Shown: positions 1-10,166 of the stretch, in pieces
Layout of the letters: each line of letters opens with the position of its first letter
Numbering within the stretch: the stretch's first letter is position 1
Assembly (NCBI RefSeq): GCF_000417875.1
Contig: NW_006920880.1
Coordinates: forward strand, 192,260-256,259
Reading direction: 5' to 3'
Length of the DNA stretch: 64,000 bases
DNA from: Pseudozyma flocculosa PF-1
Lineage: Eukaryota > Basidiomycota > Ustilaginomycetes > Ustilaginales > Ustilaginaceae
Notes under the pieces: model-generated
Told to the model about the DNA's origin: nothing
The model's database searches: none
Seen by the model: only the letters and a program-made list of their open reading frames with translations
Program-made: the position numbers and the translations under genes

Positions 1-218
1 TAGCCGCATCGTCATCATCCTGACACGACAAGCAGCAAAACTCGGCTTTTCAACGGCGACGATCAGGCGGCTGTTGGATCCCGTGGACGGACATGAATGA
101 TTGACTTGGCATTGCTTGCTTTGCTTGCGCTTCGATAATGATTGTGGTACCGTGCAGGGACACCGGATGCGTGTATGTGCCTCTATTCCAACTGCCTCTG
201 CCGCTGCTTCTGCCGCCG

Positions 219-1913
219 CTACTGCTTGACCGGCCGGAGCGAGTTGTAATGCTGACGGTAAGGAGACGGTGTGAGCAGGAACATGTCAGCGGGCGGGCGG
301 AAGGGCGGGCAAAGTTGTCTTGCGAAGGCGTCAGGGCGATGCTCACCTCGCCGAGTCCATACATCTTGCGGTGATAGCTGTGTGCGGAGACGGAGGTGAG
401 ATTCCGATTGCAGCAGCAAGGTTCAGTCCTTTGTTGGTCGCCGTCCACCGCGAGGTATCGAAGCTGGCGCGGCGGTCGGAGGACGGTGCGGCACTCACGA
501 GATGGTCAGGGGCTCCCCCTGGTACTCCCCCTCGCCGACCTTGAGCACCGGAGAGCCGGCTTGCACGACGTTGATCTGCGTCTGAAACGCCCGCGACAGG
601 GCCAGGATCTCTGGCTGACCTCCCCACACGCCCGTGCTTTCGATGGCGTCGCAGTACCGCAGGAAATGGTCTGGAGCGTGATCCAAAGTCGAACCTCGTC
701 GTCAGCGCTCGAGCTCCCGCGATGCCATGCCTGACCAGGTCCGCTGCGACAACTCACTGGTCTGCGCTTTGCCTTCGTCGGTGTGACCCGCCTCCTTGTT
801 GTCGATCCCCGCCATGTACTCGTCTGAGTCCGAGATGAACGGCACAAAGTCGTCCGGATGCTGGCGCATCATGTCGGCCGTCGCCTTGCGCGTCTGCTTG
901 TAGTCGACCTTGGAGCTCGACTTGCCGCGGAACATGAGCTGGTCGGCCACAGCAGCGTACAGGCTGGCAGGGACAGAGAGAAGGGGGATCCGACAAGGAA
1001 TCAGTCTATGGCTGTCGTCTCGCCGCCGACAGTCCGCCATTCGCCACGGGATACGCACCAGTGGCCATCGGGCGTGATCTCGTGCATCTGCACCCCCAAC
1101 GCTGCGCACATCGCGTCGATGCCCTGCCTCTCGATCGCCGCCTCGTCCGGCTTGCCTCCATTGGCCTTGAGCTCGGCCTCGACTTCCCGGCGCATCGCTT
1201 CTTGCTCGGCCGCCTTCTTTTCCTGAAGGATGCCGAAAGAGGCGCAGCGTGCAAGCAGGCAGGTTCGAGACGGATTCCGTCAGCTGCGGTGCTGGTCGAC
1301 CAGCCGCCGCTTCGCCTCACACGTCCCCGCGCCGGCTCACCTTCCTCTGCTGTTGTCGGCTCTTCTTCTTGCCCGTGCCCGCTGGAGGCGTTGGCTCGGA
1401 GCTGCTGCTCCCCTCGTCTGGCGACTTTGGGCTGAACATCCGCAGCAGGCCACCCTTCTTGGCCGAATTGGGACTGGTGCCCGGCGAGGCGGCGGCATTC
1501 TGCGATGGCGGCGAAGAACTGCCCTGCAGCCCGTGCAGGATCTTTTCGCCGGCTTCCTTGATATCCTGGCGGAAGTGGTGGCCGCCGTTTTCCTTTTCGG
1601 CCTGGGCGGCCTGGGCCTTCTCCGCCTCTAGGGCGTCCCGCTCATCTAGCGCGGCCAGCAGCTGGTCAGCAATGTCGTCTGCGCCATCGTCGGCAAAGGG
1701 ATCGACATGATCCTGTGCTGCCTGGATGCGGAGGGAGAGGAAGAGAGGAGGAGGCGGTCGGGGCGAGATGGACGAGCTTCAGCACCAGCATCGTCGCTCT
1801 GTCGTCTGCCCCCCACGCGAGCAGCAATTGTTGCTCACCGCAATGTCGGCGCGCAGGGAGTCGTTGGCTCGAGGGTTACCCGGTCGGGACTTTTTGTTCT
1901 TCTTGCTCGGCAT
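219..1913 (-). CDS. OTU2: OTU-family deubiquitinase, OTUD6/Otu2-like
   Basis: Cysteine protease of the ovarian-tumour family that removes ubiquitin; fungal and animal OTUD6/Otu2 proteins act at ribosomes. Seven exons were read on the minus strand: 1913-1839, 1721-1341, 1222-1059, 963-758, 670-499, 377-347 and 251-219, giving 353 residues in one frame. Residues 1-150 are Lys/Ser/Ala-rich and probably partly coiled. The OTU core starts near 'GVQMHEITPDGHC', with catalytic Cys207 in the DGHC motif, and ends in 'GLGEHYNSLRP', where His344 is the expected catalytic His. The intron 1058-964 splits the Cys207 codon (TG|C), so a translation without splicing loses the active site. The start is the first ATG before a Lys-rich N-terminus. 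It diverges from the RBM18-like gene. Family assignment is firm; the exact ubiquitin-chain preference cannot be read. Confidence 0.88.
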
Positions 1914-2433
1914 GGCGTGAGCGATGGAATCGACGAGCGAGGGTGCAGGACGAGGAGCGAAAGGAGATCCTGGGCGTGTGGTTACGGGTGATCTTCGTTG
2001 TGAATGCTTTCCGCGGGGCTAGCTTTGATCTTCTATCCTGCTGCTGTCGCCTGTTGTATGTTATATGGGCCGAATGGAAGCGTGTCGAGGCGAAGAGGGA
2101 TGGATGACTTGCGGGCAGGAGCGATCAGCACGGCAAGGACGATGCCGGTCTCGACGTCGAGCGGCGTCATGGGCGCCCTTGGCACGAGCGCCGCCGACGT
2201 AGGTCTGAGGGCTGCCTGGGCTGCCTGGCCTGGCCTGCCTGGTTTTTTAGGCGCAAGGGTCCGCCCGCCAGCCACTTCCGGCTTCCGGAACCGCAGGCGA
2301 GCTGCCCCCCATCCCTGGTCGCAGTGCAGCCGGTTTGCTGGCCGCCACCACCATCCTCGACGCATTCGCCCTGCCCCCTCCCTCGTAGCATCGCTCGACC
2401 CCGATCAGCACCTTATCCGCTCCCGCTATCGCC
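1914..2433. promoter_or_regulatory. Divergent spacer, OTU2 / RBM18-like
   Basis: A 520 bp spacer between two divergent start codons, so it must hold both promoters. It carries a CCTGG-rich tract near 2212-2242 (repeated 'ctgcctggcctggcc'-type words) that recurs in other spacers of this window. No TATA box and no credible reading frame were recognised. Confidence 0.5.
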
Positions 2434-3460
2434 ATGTCTGAGCCCAACGCGGCCGCGGGCAAGTCCGATGGCAAGGCCGCAGGGGAAGCGACGGCTCCAG
2501 CGGTAACGACAACGACGACCACGACGACGACCACGACCACGACGACACCAGCAGCAGCTGACGCCGAGTCGCTGTCCAACTACCTCACCCACCCGAGCCT
2601 CAACCGCGAACAGGCACGAACAGCTGCCGCTCCAGCTCCAGACGCAGCTCAGCCCGGCAACCGGCTGTACATCGGCAACCTACACCCATCGGTTGACGAG
2701 TATGTCCTGATCCAGACCTTCAGCAAGTACGGCAAGATTGCCAAGCTCGACTTTCTCTTCCACAAGGCGGGCCCGATGAAGGGCAAGCCGAGGGGATACG
2801 CGTTCCTCGAGTACTCGAAGAAGGAGGAGGCCGCCCAGGCCGTCATCGAGACCAACAACCGCACGCTCAGGGGCAAGCCGCTGTCGGTCTCGTTTGCCAA
2901 CCAGGTGCGCAGAGCTGCCTATCGCCGTGGTCCCCCTTTTTCGGACTTCGCAGGCCCGCGACAGCTCGCTGACGCCCCTCTTGCCTCATCGCCTCTGTCT
3001 GCCATCACACGTGCCCGTCCACCCGTCAGGCCCAGTACACGGATTCGAAGCAGTTCACTGGCGGCGTCGGGCCGCACCGTCGGAGAGACGCCGACGTGAC
3101 CAAGACGACGACGCTGAGCCTCGTCAAGAATGCAAGCCTGCCAGAGGGGTGAGGACGCCGAAGCTCATGTCGAGGTCGGCGCGACGAGACTCTTCGGCTG
3201 ACCATCTTTTCCTGATGTCCGCATCTGAACACCGCCGCGACGACAGGACCAACGCCAAGATCTCTGCCATGGAGGCCAAGCTGGCCCAACTTCGGCAGGC
3301 GCGCTCCAAGGGCGGCACGGCCTCCGGCTCACCCTCGCCTGCTCCCGACGGCAAGGGACTGGCGTCGCTGCCACCCAGACCAGCAGCGTCGGGCAGCAAT
3401 CGAGGCGGCAGCAGCGGCGGCAGCGGCGGCAACGGCGGCGACTCGAGGAGGCGGCTCTGA
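2434..3460 (+). CDS. RNA-binding protein with one RRM, RBM18-like
   Basis: Predicted single-RRM protein of 267 residues from exons 2434-2904, 3030-3148 and 3247-3460. After a Thr-rich N-terminus encoded by an ACG/ACC repeat comes a canonical RRM: RNP2 'LYIGNLHP' near residue 75, the RBM18-like segment 'KLDFLFHKAGPMKGKPRGY', and RNP1 'KPRGYAFLEY'. The third exon opens with 'NAKISAMEAKLAQLR', matching the short helix after the RRM in animal RBM18, and ends in a Gly/Ser/Arg tail. RBM18 has no well-defined role; RNA binding is inferred from the RRM. Introns of 125 and 98 nt have GTGCGC and GTGAGG donors. Confidence 0.82.
2504..2547. repeat. (ACG/ACC)n trinucleotide tract
   Basis: A run of ACG, ACC and ACA codons encodes about 14 consecutive Thr near residue 30 of the RBM18-like protein. 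It is a likely length-variable coding microsatellite. Confidence 0.8.
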
Positions 3461-4604
3461 GCGCCGGGCCCTTCCGACCGAGATCGACAGCCATGGCTCT
3501 GACGGCACGACCTTCAACTACTGTACTTGTACGCAGCACCTGCACCTGTATCATCATGTCACGACAATCGTTTCCCATATCCGCGGCCAGGGCAACACTA
3601 CCAGGTCTACATCGATTCGCCAGAGCGCGACGAGGCTGGACAGCGGCACAGAGGAAGCGGCCGACGACGGAGGCGATGAGGCCGTCCGCACGTCGTCAGC
3701 GATCCCCTGGCGTACGTTCCGGTCGTTGCGGGAGACGGGTGGTAGGCGAGAGAAAGGGGGGAGGGAGGGAGGGAGGGGGGCATGTCCCGAAGCAGTATGG
3801 CTCCGGATCGCCCTCTATGCCACAGCGATCCAGATTCCTATTGCGCTCCGCAGATATCACATCGATCTCGTCCACCGCAGGTCCGCAGCCCCGTAGGACT
3901 GACGAACCCTTGGCACCCTGGTATGAAACTCGCCTTTGAGGTCGCGAGTGGGTGTGGCTGGTAGCTGCGAGATCGAGCGCGACAGAGGCGAGAAGACGGC
4001 GGCAAGGGTGTCCAAGAGTGTAAGCCGCCTTGCCACAAGCTCTAGACGACGATAAGATGAAGAGTCCAGATCGAGCAGGGGAGCCGCACGAGGGCAGAAA
4101 GATGGGAGAGAGACTCACACTTGCGTTTTTGATCGAGAGAAAGAAGGGAAGGCGGCCTTTGGCGAGGCGCCGGTGAGGACTTTATACGGCTGGCCGACGG
4201 CGGGCCAGGCTGCTGGATTCAGCCGCCGCCGCCGTTGTTCTTTTCGCAATTTTCTTCGCGGGCCGCAGTCCGCTCCCTGCCTGGGCGTGGCTGGCAGGCC
4301 CCCGGCCTGGATTTCGGATCCTCGACTCGACTCGACTCGGAGCGCAGGCTGGCCGGTCCTGTCTTTCCGTGCGACAGGAAGAGGGGATCCAGCGTCAGCC
4401 TCGAAAGGAAGAAATCGGCGCATGGCCTGTCGCAAGAGATAGAGGCCCTGCTGCTGCTCGTCGTGATCGCTGGCACCGGCCACCATTCCCCCATCACCTT
4501 CCCTAGTCCCGACACATCTCCACTCTCCGCGCACAGAAGCGACATCGACGACGGCGACGACCACAGCGCGAACGCCAACTGCGACGGCACCCGCACACTT
4601 CACG
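3461..4604. other. Intergenic, RBM18-like to uS15m
   Basis: About 1.1 kb between two co-directional genes. Short frames exist on both strands but none has a recognisable domain or coherent splice structure. The stretch holds a G-run tract (3756-3780) and, near 4200-4350, CCTGG/GGCCAGG-rich words just before the uS15m gene. It presumably contains the RBM18-like terminator and the uS15m promoter. Confidence 0.5.
3756..3780 (+). repeat. G-run tract with G-quadruplex potential
   Basis: Five consecutive runs of three to six G separated by single A residues on the plus strand. This satisfies the usual intramolecular G-quadruplex pattern. Confidence 0.75.
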
Positions 4605-5923
4605 ATGGCCTCGTTGCAATCCACCCGGTCCGCCTGGACCTCTTGCTCTCGTTGCGTCTCGGGTGAGTGCTTCCCGAGTGAAGGAGGAGGAGGAGGAGGG
4701 TGGGGNNNNNNNNNNNNNNNNNNNNNNNNNNNNNNNNNNNNNNNNNNNNNNNNNNNNNNNNNNNNNNNNNNNNNNAGCCGCTGACGAGACGCCATCTTTC
4801 ACGCCCACCCTCATCGCACAGCCTCTCGCTCGAGCGCCCTCAACCTCGGCAGCCTCGCCGCATCGCTGCCGTCGACGTCGTACCAGCCGAGCAGCTCGTC
4901 GTTCCACACGTCGGCGCCCGCGTCGGAATCGCGCAAGAAGCGGACCGCCCGGTTGAAGCGCAAGAACAACCTCGACCAGCGCATGCTCAAGGTGCGCATG
5001 CTCGAGTCGTCGAAGCCGGACCCAGTGCTCGGCCACCAGCTCGACGAGGCGGGCCAGAAGGTGTGGGAAGGAAGCGAGCTGGCGCGCCTCATCCTCGACA
5101 AGGAAGAAGTGTGGGGCGTCAAGGAGGACCGACGGGGCAACCTCGTCTCGACAAAGGCCAAGCCCAAAACCCTCGAGAGCGCCTACGACCGCGCCGAGCG
5201 GCTCGAGGCCGAGGCCTTTGGCGGCCCGCGCCGCCTCAACTTTGGCCTCGACGCAAGCGACCGCCAGCTCCTCTTCCAGTCGCTGCCCACCATCATGGTC
5301 AAGGACCGCATCCTCGACTCGGCCAACCTCGGCGTCATTATGAAGGGCACGCCCAACCCGGCCGACGTCGGCGCGTTCGAGGACGAGTACACCCGCGTCA
5401 TCCAGGAGGAGCAGTCCGCCTCGACGATCCTCTCGCGCGTCCTCGACCTGAGGAACGCCAGCGGCAAGGGCATCCAGGTCGAAAACATCCGCCGTATCGT
5501 CAACCACTTTGGCCAGCGCGAAAAGATGGAGCAGCTCGGCAAGGGCGTCGACACCGGCAGCGCCGAGGTGCAGGGTGAGTGGTCCCGCCGCTGCAATCCC
5601 GTCTCGTCCGTGCTGCAATCGCTGACCACGATTCTTCTGTACTCCCTCCATCTAATCACTCCGATCGCACCCTCCGCCCCACAGCTGCCGTACTGACCTA
5701 CCGCATCCGCAACCTCGCATCGCACCTGCAAGCGGCACGCCACGACAACTCGAACCGGCGGGCAATGACGCTGCTGGTCCAGCAGCGCGCCAAGATCCTC
5801 AAGTACCTCAAGCGCCAGAGCCCAGCACGCTACCACGCCATCCTCCCGCGCATCGGCATCGAGGCGCGCGCCGTCGAGGGCGAGATTGTCGTCCCGGGCA
5901 AGCCCAAGATTGCCACGGCCTGA
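4605..5923 (+). CDS. MRPS28: Mitochondrial small-subunit ribosomal protein uS15m (Mrps28-like)
   Basis: Component of the mitochondrial ribosomal small subunit, binding rRNA as bacterial S15 does. Exons 4605-4662, 4822-5574 and 5685-5923 give 349 residues. The N-terminus, 'MASLQSTRSAWTSCSR' then a Ser/Arg-rich run, fits a mitochondrial presequence. The S15 fold is in the C-terminal third: 'LTYRIRNLASHLQAARHD', 'NRRAMTLLVQQRAKILKYLK'. The protein is much longer than bacterial S15 (about 90 residues), as in yeast Mrps28. Intron 1 (4663-4821) contains a 70 bp assembly gap, so its acceptor at 4821 is inferred from frame. It converges with the PPIH gene, whose stop is only about 150 bp away. Confidence 0.87.
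4706..4775. other. Assembly gap (70 N)
   Basis: Seventy unknown bases within the first intron of the uS15m gene, directly after a GGA-rich tract that may have stopped assembly. Confidence 0.99.
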
Positions 5924-6074
5924 TGCCGATGCTGATTCGCTGTGACCTCGACATCCGAGCTCGGTCCACGTGCAATCGAACCCATACCATCACGTCCGCT
6001 CGCCTCGGGGTCACAGTCTGTCTTTTCACTCGACTGCCGGTCCGTGTGTCTCTTCGATTTCTTCTAGGCGGCCT

Positions 6075-7069
6075 TCACATCTCTCCGCATTCTGAGCAGC
6101 ACGACAAAGGGCGATCGAGTCCTCATCAGCAGCCTTTTCGCGCGCTGTCAGCCCGCCGCTGCGACGCTTCGACGCTGAGCCGCACTCACCAGTGACGCGG
6201 ATGGGTATTCTGGGTCGGTTATTGGCGCCCGTGGGGACGTTTTCAATCTTGCGCAGCGTCAAGAGGCCCTCGACGACCTTGCCAAAGACGACGTGCTTTC
6301 CGTCGAGGAAGTCGCAGGGCTGGCAGGTGATGAAGAACTGGCAGCCATTCGTGCCTGGACCGGAGTTGGCCTGTGAGGGGCCAGGGCGTTGGAGCGCACG
6401 AGGTAAGGCCGGTGGGTGTCAGTCAGCCCGCCCCGGTCGCCGCACGCGTCGCTGACAGGACGTCTTGCGCTAGGCGGTGGACTCACCATGCTCAAGAGGC
6501 CAGGTGCGTCGTGCTTGAGCTCGAAGTTCTCGTCTGGCCGCCAGCGAAGTGAATCAAGACAGGCAGCGGCACGGTCAGCGCAGTGTGTCACGGACAGGGC
6601 GCGACCACCATCTTCGCGCCAGTTCGGCGGTCCTGTGCGCCTCTCTCACCTTCGAACTTGTCTCCATAGATGCTGAGGCTGCCCGTGCCGTCGGCGTTGA
6701 GAAAGTCGCCGCCCTGGCACATAAAGTCGCGGATGACACGGTGGAAGATCGAGTTCTTATAGCCCTGCGGCTGGTGGTTGAGGCGGTGCTCGCCCGTGCA
6801 CAGCTGCCGGAAGTTTTCCGCGGTTCTGCGGGGCGGTCAAGAAAGAGATCGAGCGGGTTGGACATCGAGCAGCGTCAGTGGCGGTCGCTTGGACTTGCGA
6901 CTGCTGCATCGCACCGCTCGGACACCTACTTTGGCACAATGTCCGAGAAGAGCTCAAACTTGATACGCCCCGCTGGGTTCTCGCCGATGGTGATGTCCAT
7001 GAAGACGATGGGCCTGCCGTTGGTGCCTGCACCGGCAATGTCCTGCTGCTGCTGCTGCGTCGATGCCAT
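6075..7069 (-). CDS. PPIH: Peptidyl-prolyl cis-trans isomerase H (spliceosomal cyclophilin)
   Basis: Cyclophilin that catalyses prolyl cis-trans isomerisation; human PPIH sits in the U4/U6.U5 tri-snRNP bound to PRPF4. Exons 7069-6930, 6825-6650, 6533-6487, 6370-6190 and 6091-6075 give 186 residues. Seen: '[20 protein letters not shown]', catalytic '[16 protein letters not shown]', '[14 protein letters not shown]', and '[10 protein letters not shown]'. The last 17 nt exon restores the ending 'ECGEM', matching human PPIH; reading past the donor at 6189 would replace it with an unrelated tail. Phe142 stands where PPIH and CypA have Trp ('[11 protein letters not shown]' becomes '[11 protein letters not shown]'). 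It diverges from MRS2. Confidence 0.92.
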
Positions 7070-7394
7070 GGCGGCGGTCGTGGTTGCTGCTCGAAGGGGG
7101 CGGGAAGAGCGAGGATGTGGCTTGCTGTGTCGGTGGATGGGGGTTGAGGAGAACGTCAGCGGCTGTGGTCGTGGTGGTGGTGGGTGGAGAAGCAGAGGGC
7201 CCCAACGGGTGATCGACTCTTGCATGCAGCCCGCCACCAAAAGTCGGTCGAAAATTCCAGCCAAATGCGAGCCTCGACCTTCGCTCCTAACCTCGACGAC
7301 GTCCTTCCCACCACCGAGGCCCCCCTCCCACGATCTCCTCGCCAGGCTATCCTCAACAGCCTGAAGCTGCCAGCCAGCCTCGCCTGCCTCGCAC
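7070..7394. promoter_or_regulatory. Divergent spacer, PPIH / MRS2
   Basis: A 325 bp spacer between divergent start codons; it must contain both promoters. It has GTGG/CACC-rich stretches but no TATA box or repeat that I recognise. Confidence 0.45.
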
Positions 7395-9404
7395 ATGTCG
7401 TGGGCTTCCGGCGCCCGCTCCACCTCGAGGGCGGTCGCTCGCCAGATCCGCCACACAGCTTCATCACACCGCGCAGCCACGCCACACGCACCAAGGGGCG
7501 TCCGGAACATTGTCACCTCCTACGCCGCGGATTCCAGGCTCGCCGCTTGCAGGATTCTTCCGCCACCGCCGGAACGGGCTTCTTGGACCTCCGCCGCACC
7601 GCCTTTCGTTGCGACATGGCACTCGACCGTCTGCTCCTCAATAGCCACGGACAAGGGCAAGGCACGGGCCTCGCCCCGACACGTCGGGACCGCCTCTCCG
7701 CCGCTGCTCTATGGAAATCGCCCGACGGGGTCACTGCCAAAAGCGCACGCCGCTTCGCCTCCGCGGATACGCCTGCTCTCATCCAGCGCCAGTTCGAGGC
7801 TTGCACCGACAATACCCACGCCCTACGTCGCCGAGCCGCCGCCGGGCCCCCCTCGCGATGGCCTCACCGGGCTAGGGACCACCCACCTCTCCCCGGACAT
7901 CCTGCTGCGCTGCACCATCTTTGACGCCGCCGGCCTGGCCAAGTCGAGCAGCGGCGTCTTCAAGAAGTCGAAGCTCTGCTCCGACCACGGCCTCGAGCCG
8001 CGCGACCTGCGCAAGATCGACTCGCGCGTGCCCAACCTCGTCCCCACCATCCTCGCCCGCAAGGACGGCATCCTCGTCAACATCCTCCACATCCGCGCCA
8101 TGATCAAGGCCGACATGGTCCTCCTCTTTGACAGCTACGGCAGCTCCGACACCCAGCTCCACTCGGCATTCGTCTATAACCTCCAGTTTAATCTGCGCCA
8201 GACGTCGTCGACGCTGCCCTACGAGTTCCGCGCGCTCGAGTCGATCCTGGTCTCGGTGCTGGATGCGCTGCGCATCGAACTCGATCTGATCCGCAGCTGG
8301 GCCAGCCGCATCCTCGAGGGCCTCGACGACGACGTCGACCGCGAGAAGCTGCGCGCGCTGCTCCAGGTGTCGCGCAAGCTCAACAGCTTCCTCAGCCGCA
8401 GCCGCGGCGTCAAGGGCGCCGTCACCGAGGTGCTCGACGACGACGAGGACATGGCGCTAATGTACCTCACCGACTCCAAGCAGGGCCAGGCGCGCACCGA
8501 GCAGAGCAAGATGGACGAGCTCGAGCTGCTCCTCGAGAGCTTCGACAAGCAGGTCGAAGAGGTGCTCGCCGAGACTGAGCAGATCCACAACGACATGAAC
8601 AATACCCAGGAGGTCGTCGAGCTCATCCTCGACAACAACCGCAACAAGCTGCTCGCCCTCGACCTGCGCACCAGCATCGCCACGCTCGGCATCTCGGCCG
8701 GCACGCTGTGGGCCGGCCTCTTTGGCATGAACCTGACGTCGCACTTTGAAGAGGACCAGTACGCCTTCTTTGTCTCGAGCGCCTTTGCCATCCTGACGGC
8801 GGCCGTCGTCTCGGCCTACGGCCTCCGCCAGCTGCAGCGCCTTCGCAGGGTCGGCCTGCAGCTGCGCGAGCCGTTTGGCATGACCAGGGGCGCCGCCGGA
8901 CGCCCGTCCAAGTACGGCTCCGACAAGTACGGCAGCGGCGCCGGCGGCGGGCGCAAACGTCGGTGGTGGTTCCCCTTTGGCTCGTCGTCGAGGTCGCCCG
9001 CACCGGCATCCGCTTCGGTGCCCGCCTACCCACTAGCCTCGGCGACCATGTCGGGCTACTACGGCGGTCCGACGTCGGGCAACGCCAACAACGGCACGCG
9101 CTTCGTCTCGCCGTTTATGAGGATCGACGAAAAGTACCAGCAGGCGCTGGCGCAGCACATGTCGGATGCCGAGGGTGACCCTAGGCACCCCTTCCCGACG
9201 ACGCCATCCTCGAAGGCGGCGTCTGGCGACGAAGCCCACGAGAGGCGCGGTCCGCTCTACGCCGGCGTCTCCTCCGATGGTCGGCATGACGATGCCGGTG
9301 ATGGCAGCGCCCCCGGTGGCGAAGGCGACCAGCAGCCTGGTGGTCTCGGCGGAGTCGGCCTCTCGAGCAAGTGGGAGGCCCGCAAGAAGCGCAAGGAGCA
9401 GTAG
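7395..9404 (+). CDS. MRS2: Mitochondrial inner-membrane magnesium channel Mrs2 (CorA family)
   Basis: Mg2+ channel that supplies the mitochondrial matrix. It is an intronless 669-codon gene. The Arg/Ser/Ala-rich N-terminus (residues 1-90) reads as a mitochondrial presequence. The family core runs from 'LSPDILLRCTIFDAAG' through 'RDLRKIDSRVPNLVPTILAR' and 'LPYEFRALESILVSVLDALR' to the diagnostic GMN motif at residues 444-446 ('GLFGMN'), which follows TM1 and precedes TM2 ('AFFVSSAFAILTAAVVSAYG'). Fungal Mrs2 proteins are often nearer 450-500 residues; here a Gly/Ser/basic tail of about 180 residues follows TM2. The start is the first ATG that gives a presequence. Lpe10 is the other possible paralogue; GMN fits both. 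Confidence 0.92.
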   Translation: MSWASGARSTSRAVARQIRHTASSHRAATPHAPRGVRNIVTSYAADSRLAACRILPPPPERASWTSAAPPFVATWHSTVCSSIATDKGKARASPRHVGTASPPLLYGNRPTGSLPKAHAASPPRIRLLSSSASSRLAPTIPTPYVAEPPPGPPRDGLTGLGTTHLSPDILLRCTIFDAAGLAKSSSGVFKKSKLCSDHGLEPRDLRKIDSRVPNLVPTILARKDGILVNILHIRAMIKADMVLLFDSYGSSDTQLHSAFVYNLQFNLRQTSSTLPYEFRALESILVSVLDALRIELDLIRSWASRILEGLDDDVDREKLRALLQVSRKLNSFLSRSRGVKGAVTEVLDDDEDMALMYLTDSKQGQARTEQSKMDELELLLESFDKQVEEVLAETEQIHNDMNNTQEVVELILDNNRNKLLALDLRTSIATLGISAGTLWAGLFGMNLTSHFEEDQYAFFVSSAFAILTAAVVSAYGLRQLQRLRRVGLQLREPFGMTRGAAGRPSKYGSDKYGSGAGGGRKRRWWFPFGSSSRSPAPASASVPAYPLASATMSGYYGGPTSGNANNGTRFVSPFMRIDEKYQQALAQHMSDAEGDPRHPFPTTPSSKAASGDEAHERRGPLYAGVSSDGRHDDAGDGSAPGGEGDQQPGGLGGVGLSSKWEARKKRKEQ

Positions 9405-10166
9405 CGCAGAGAAACCGGGTCGCCTCGCCTCGCCGCGCAGCACCACCACCACTCGCCACCGGTCTCACGACTAGACACGACCGGATATCCGCACCAGGCC
9501 CCGTCCCGCGCGGGCCCGCACCTAGAAGAGCATCGTCCCGCATGCAAACGAAACATCGACACTTGTACTTGTACTTGCACCTGCCAATTCGCCCATCTCC
9601 TCTTGCTACTCTCTGTCATCTGCCATAGACTGGTGGTGCCGTCGAAGAGCGCAGTTGTCTGGCCTGTCTGACTGCGCGCGTGGTGGCTGGCGTAGGGGGA
9701 TGGAGCCAGAGAGGGAGACCTGGAGGCGGGCAGGGAGAAAGCCGAGCGAGCCAAGACCGAGAAAAAAGATCCGAGACGCTGGCTGTCTGGCTGGCTGGCT
9801 GGCGTGGGCTGCGTGTGGGCCCTCCTAGCCTGGCCAGGCCTGTCGAAACAAACGCGGGGGAGCGACCCCCCTCCTAGCCTCTGGGCTGGTGCCCGCGGTG
9901 CGAAGAACGGACCACTTTGGCCCCCGCCTCGCCCGCGCGCTCGTGGCACCGCCTGCACCTTTCTTCGCTCGCTCGGGTCGGCAGGCAGGCAGGCTGGCTT
10001 GCATGGCTCGAAGCAGCAGCTGCCACCTGGCGCACAACCACCATCGCCGCCGCCGCCGCCTCGTCTTCCCCTCCTCATCCTCGAATTCCCTGCGGCTTCC
10101 CTCTCCTTCCCTCCATCTTCCCCCCCACACGTCGGCTCGCTCCCTCTCGACATCTTACCAGCCGCC
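9405..10166. promoter_or_regulatory. Spacer, MRS2 to ERG26
   Basis: 762 bp that should hold the MRS2 terminator and the ERG26 promoter. Seen: repeated CTGG units near 9785-9803, 'cctggccaggcct' near 9828-9841, 'ggcaggcaggcagg' near 9980-9993, and a pyrimidine-rich stretch just before the ERG26 start. Nothing coding is supported. Confidence 0.5.
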
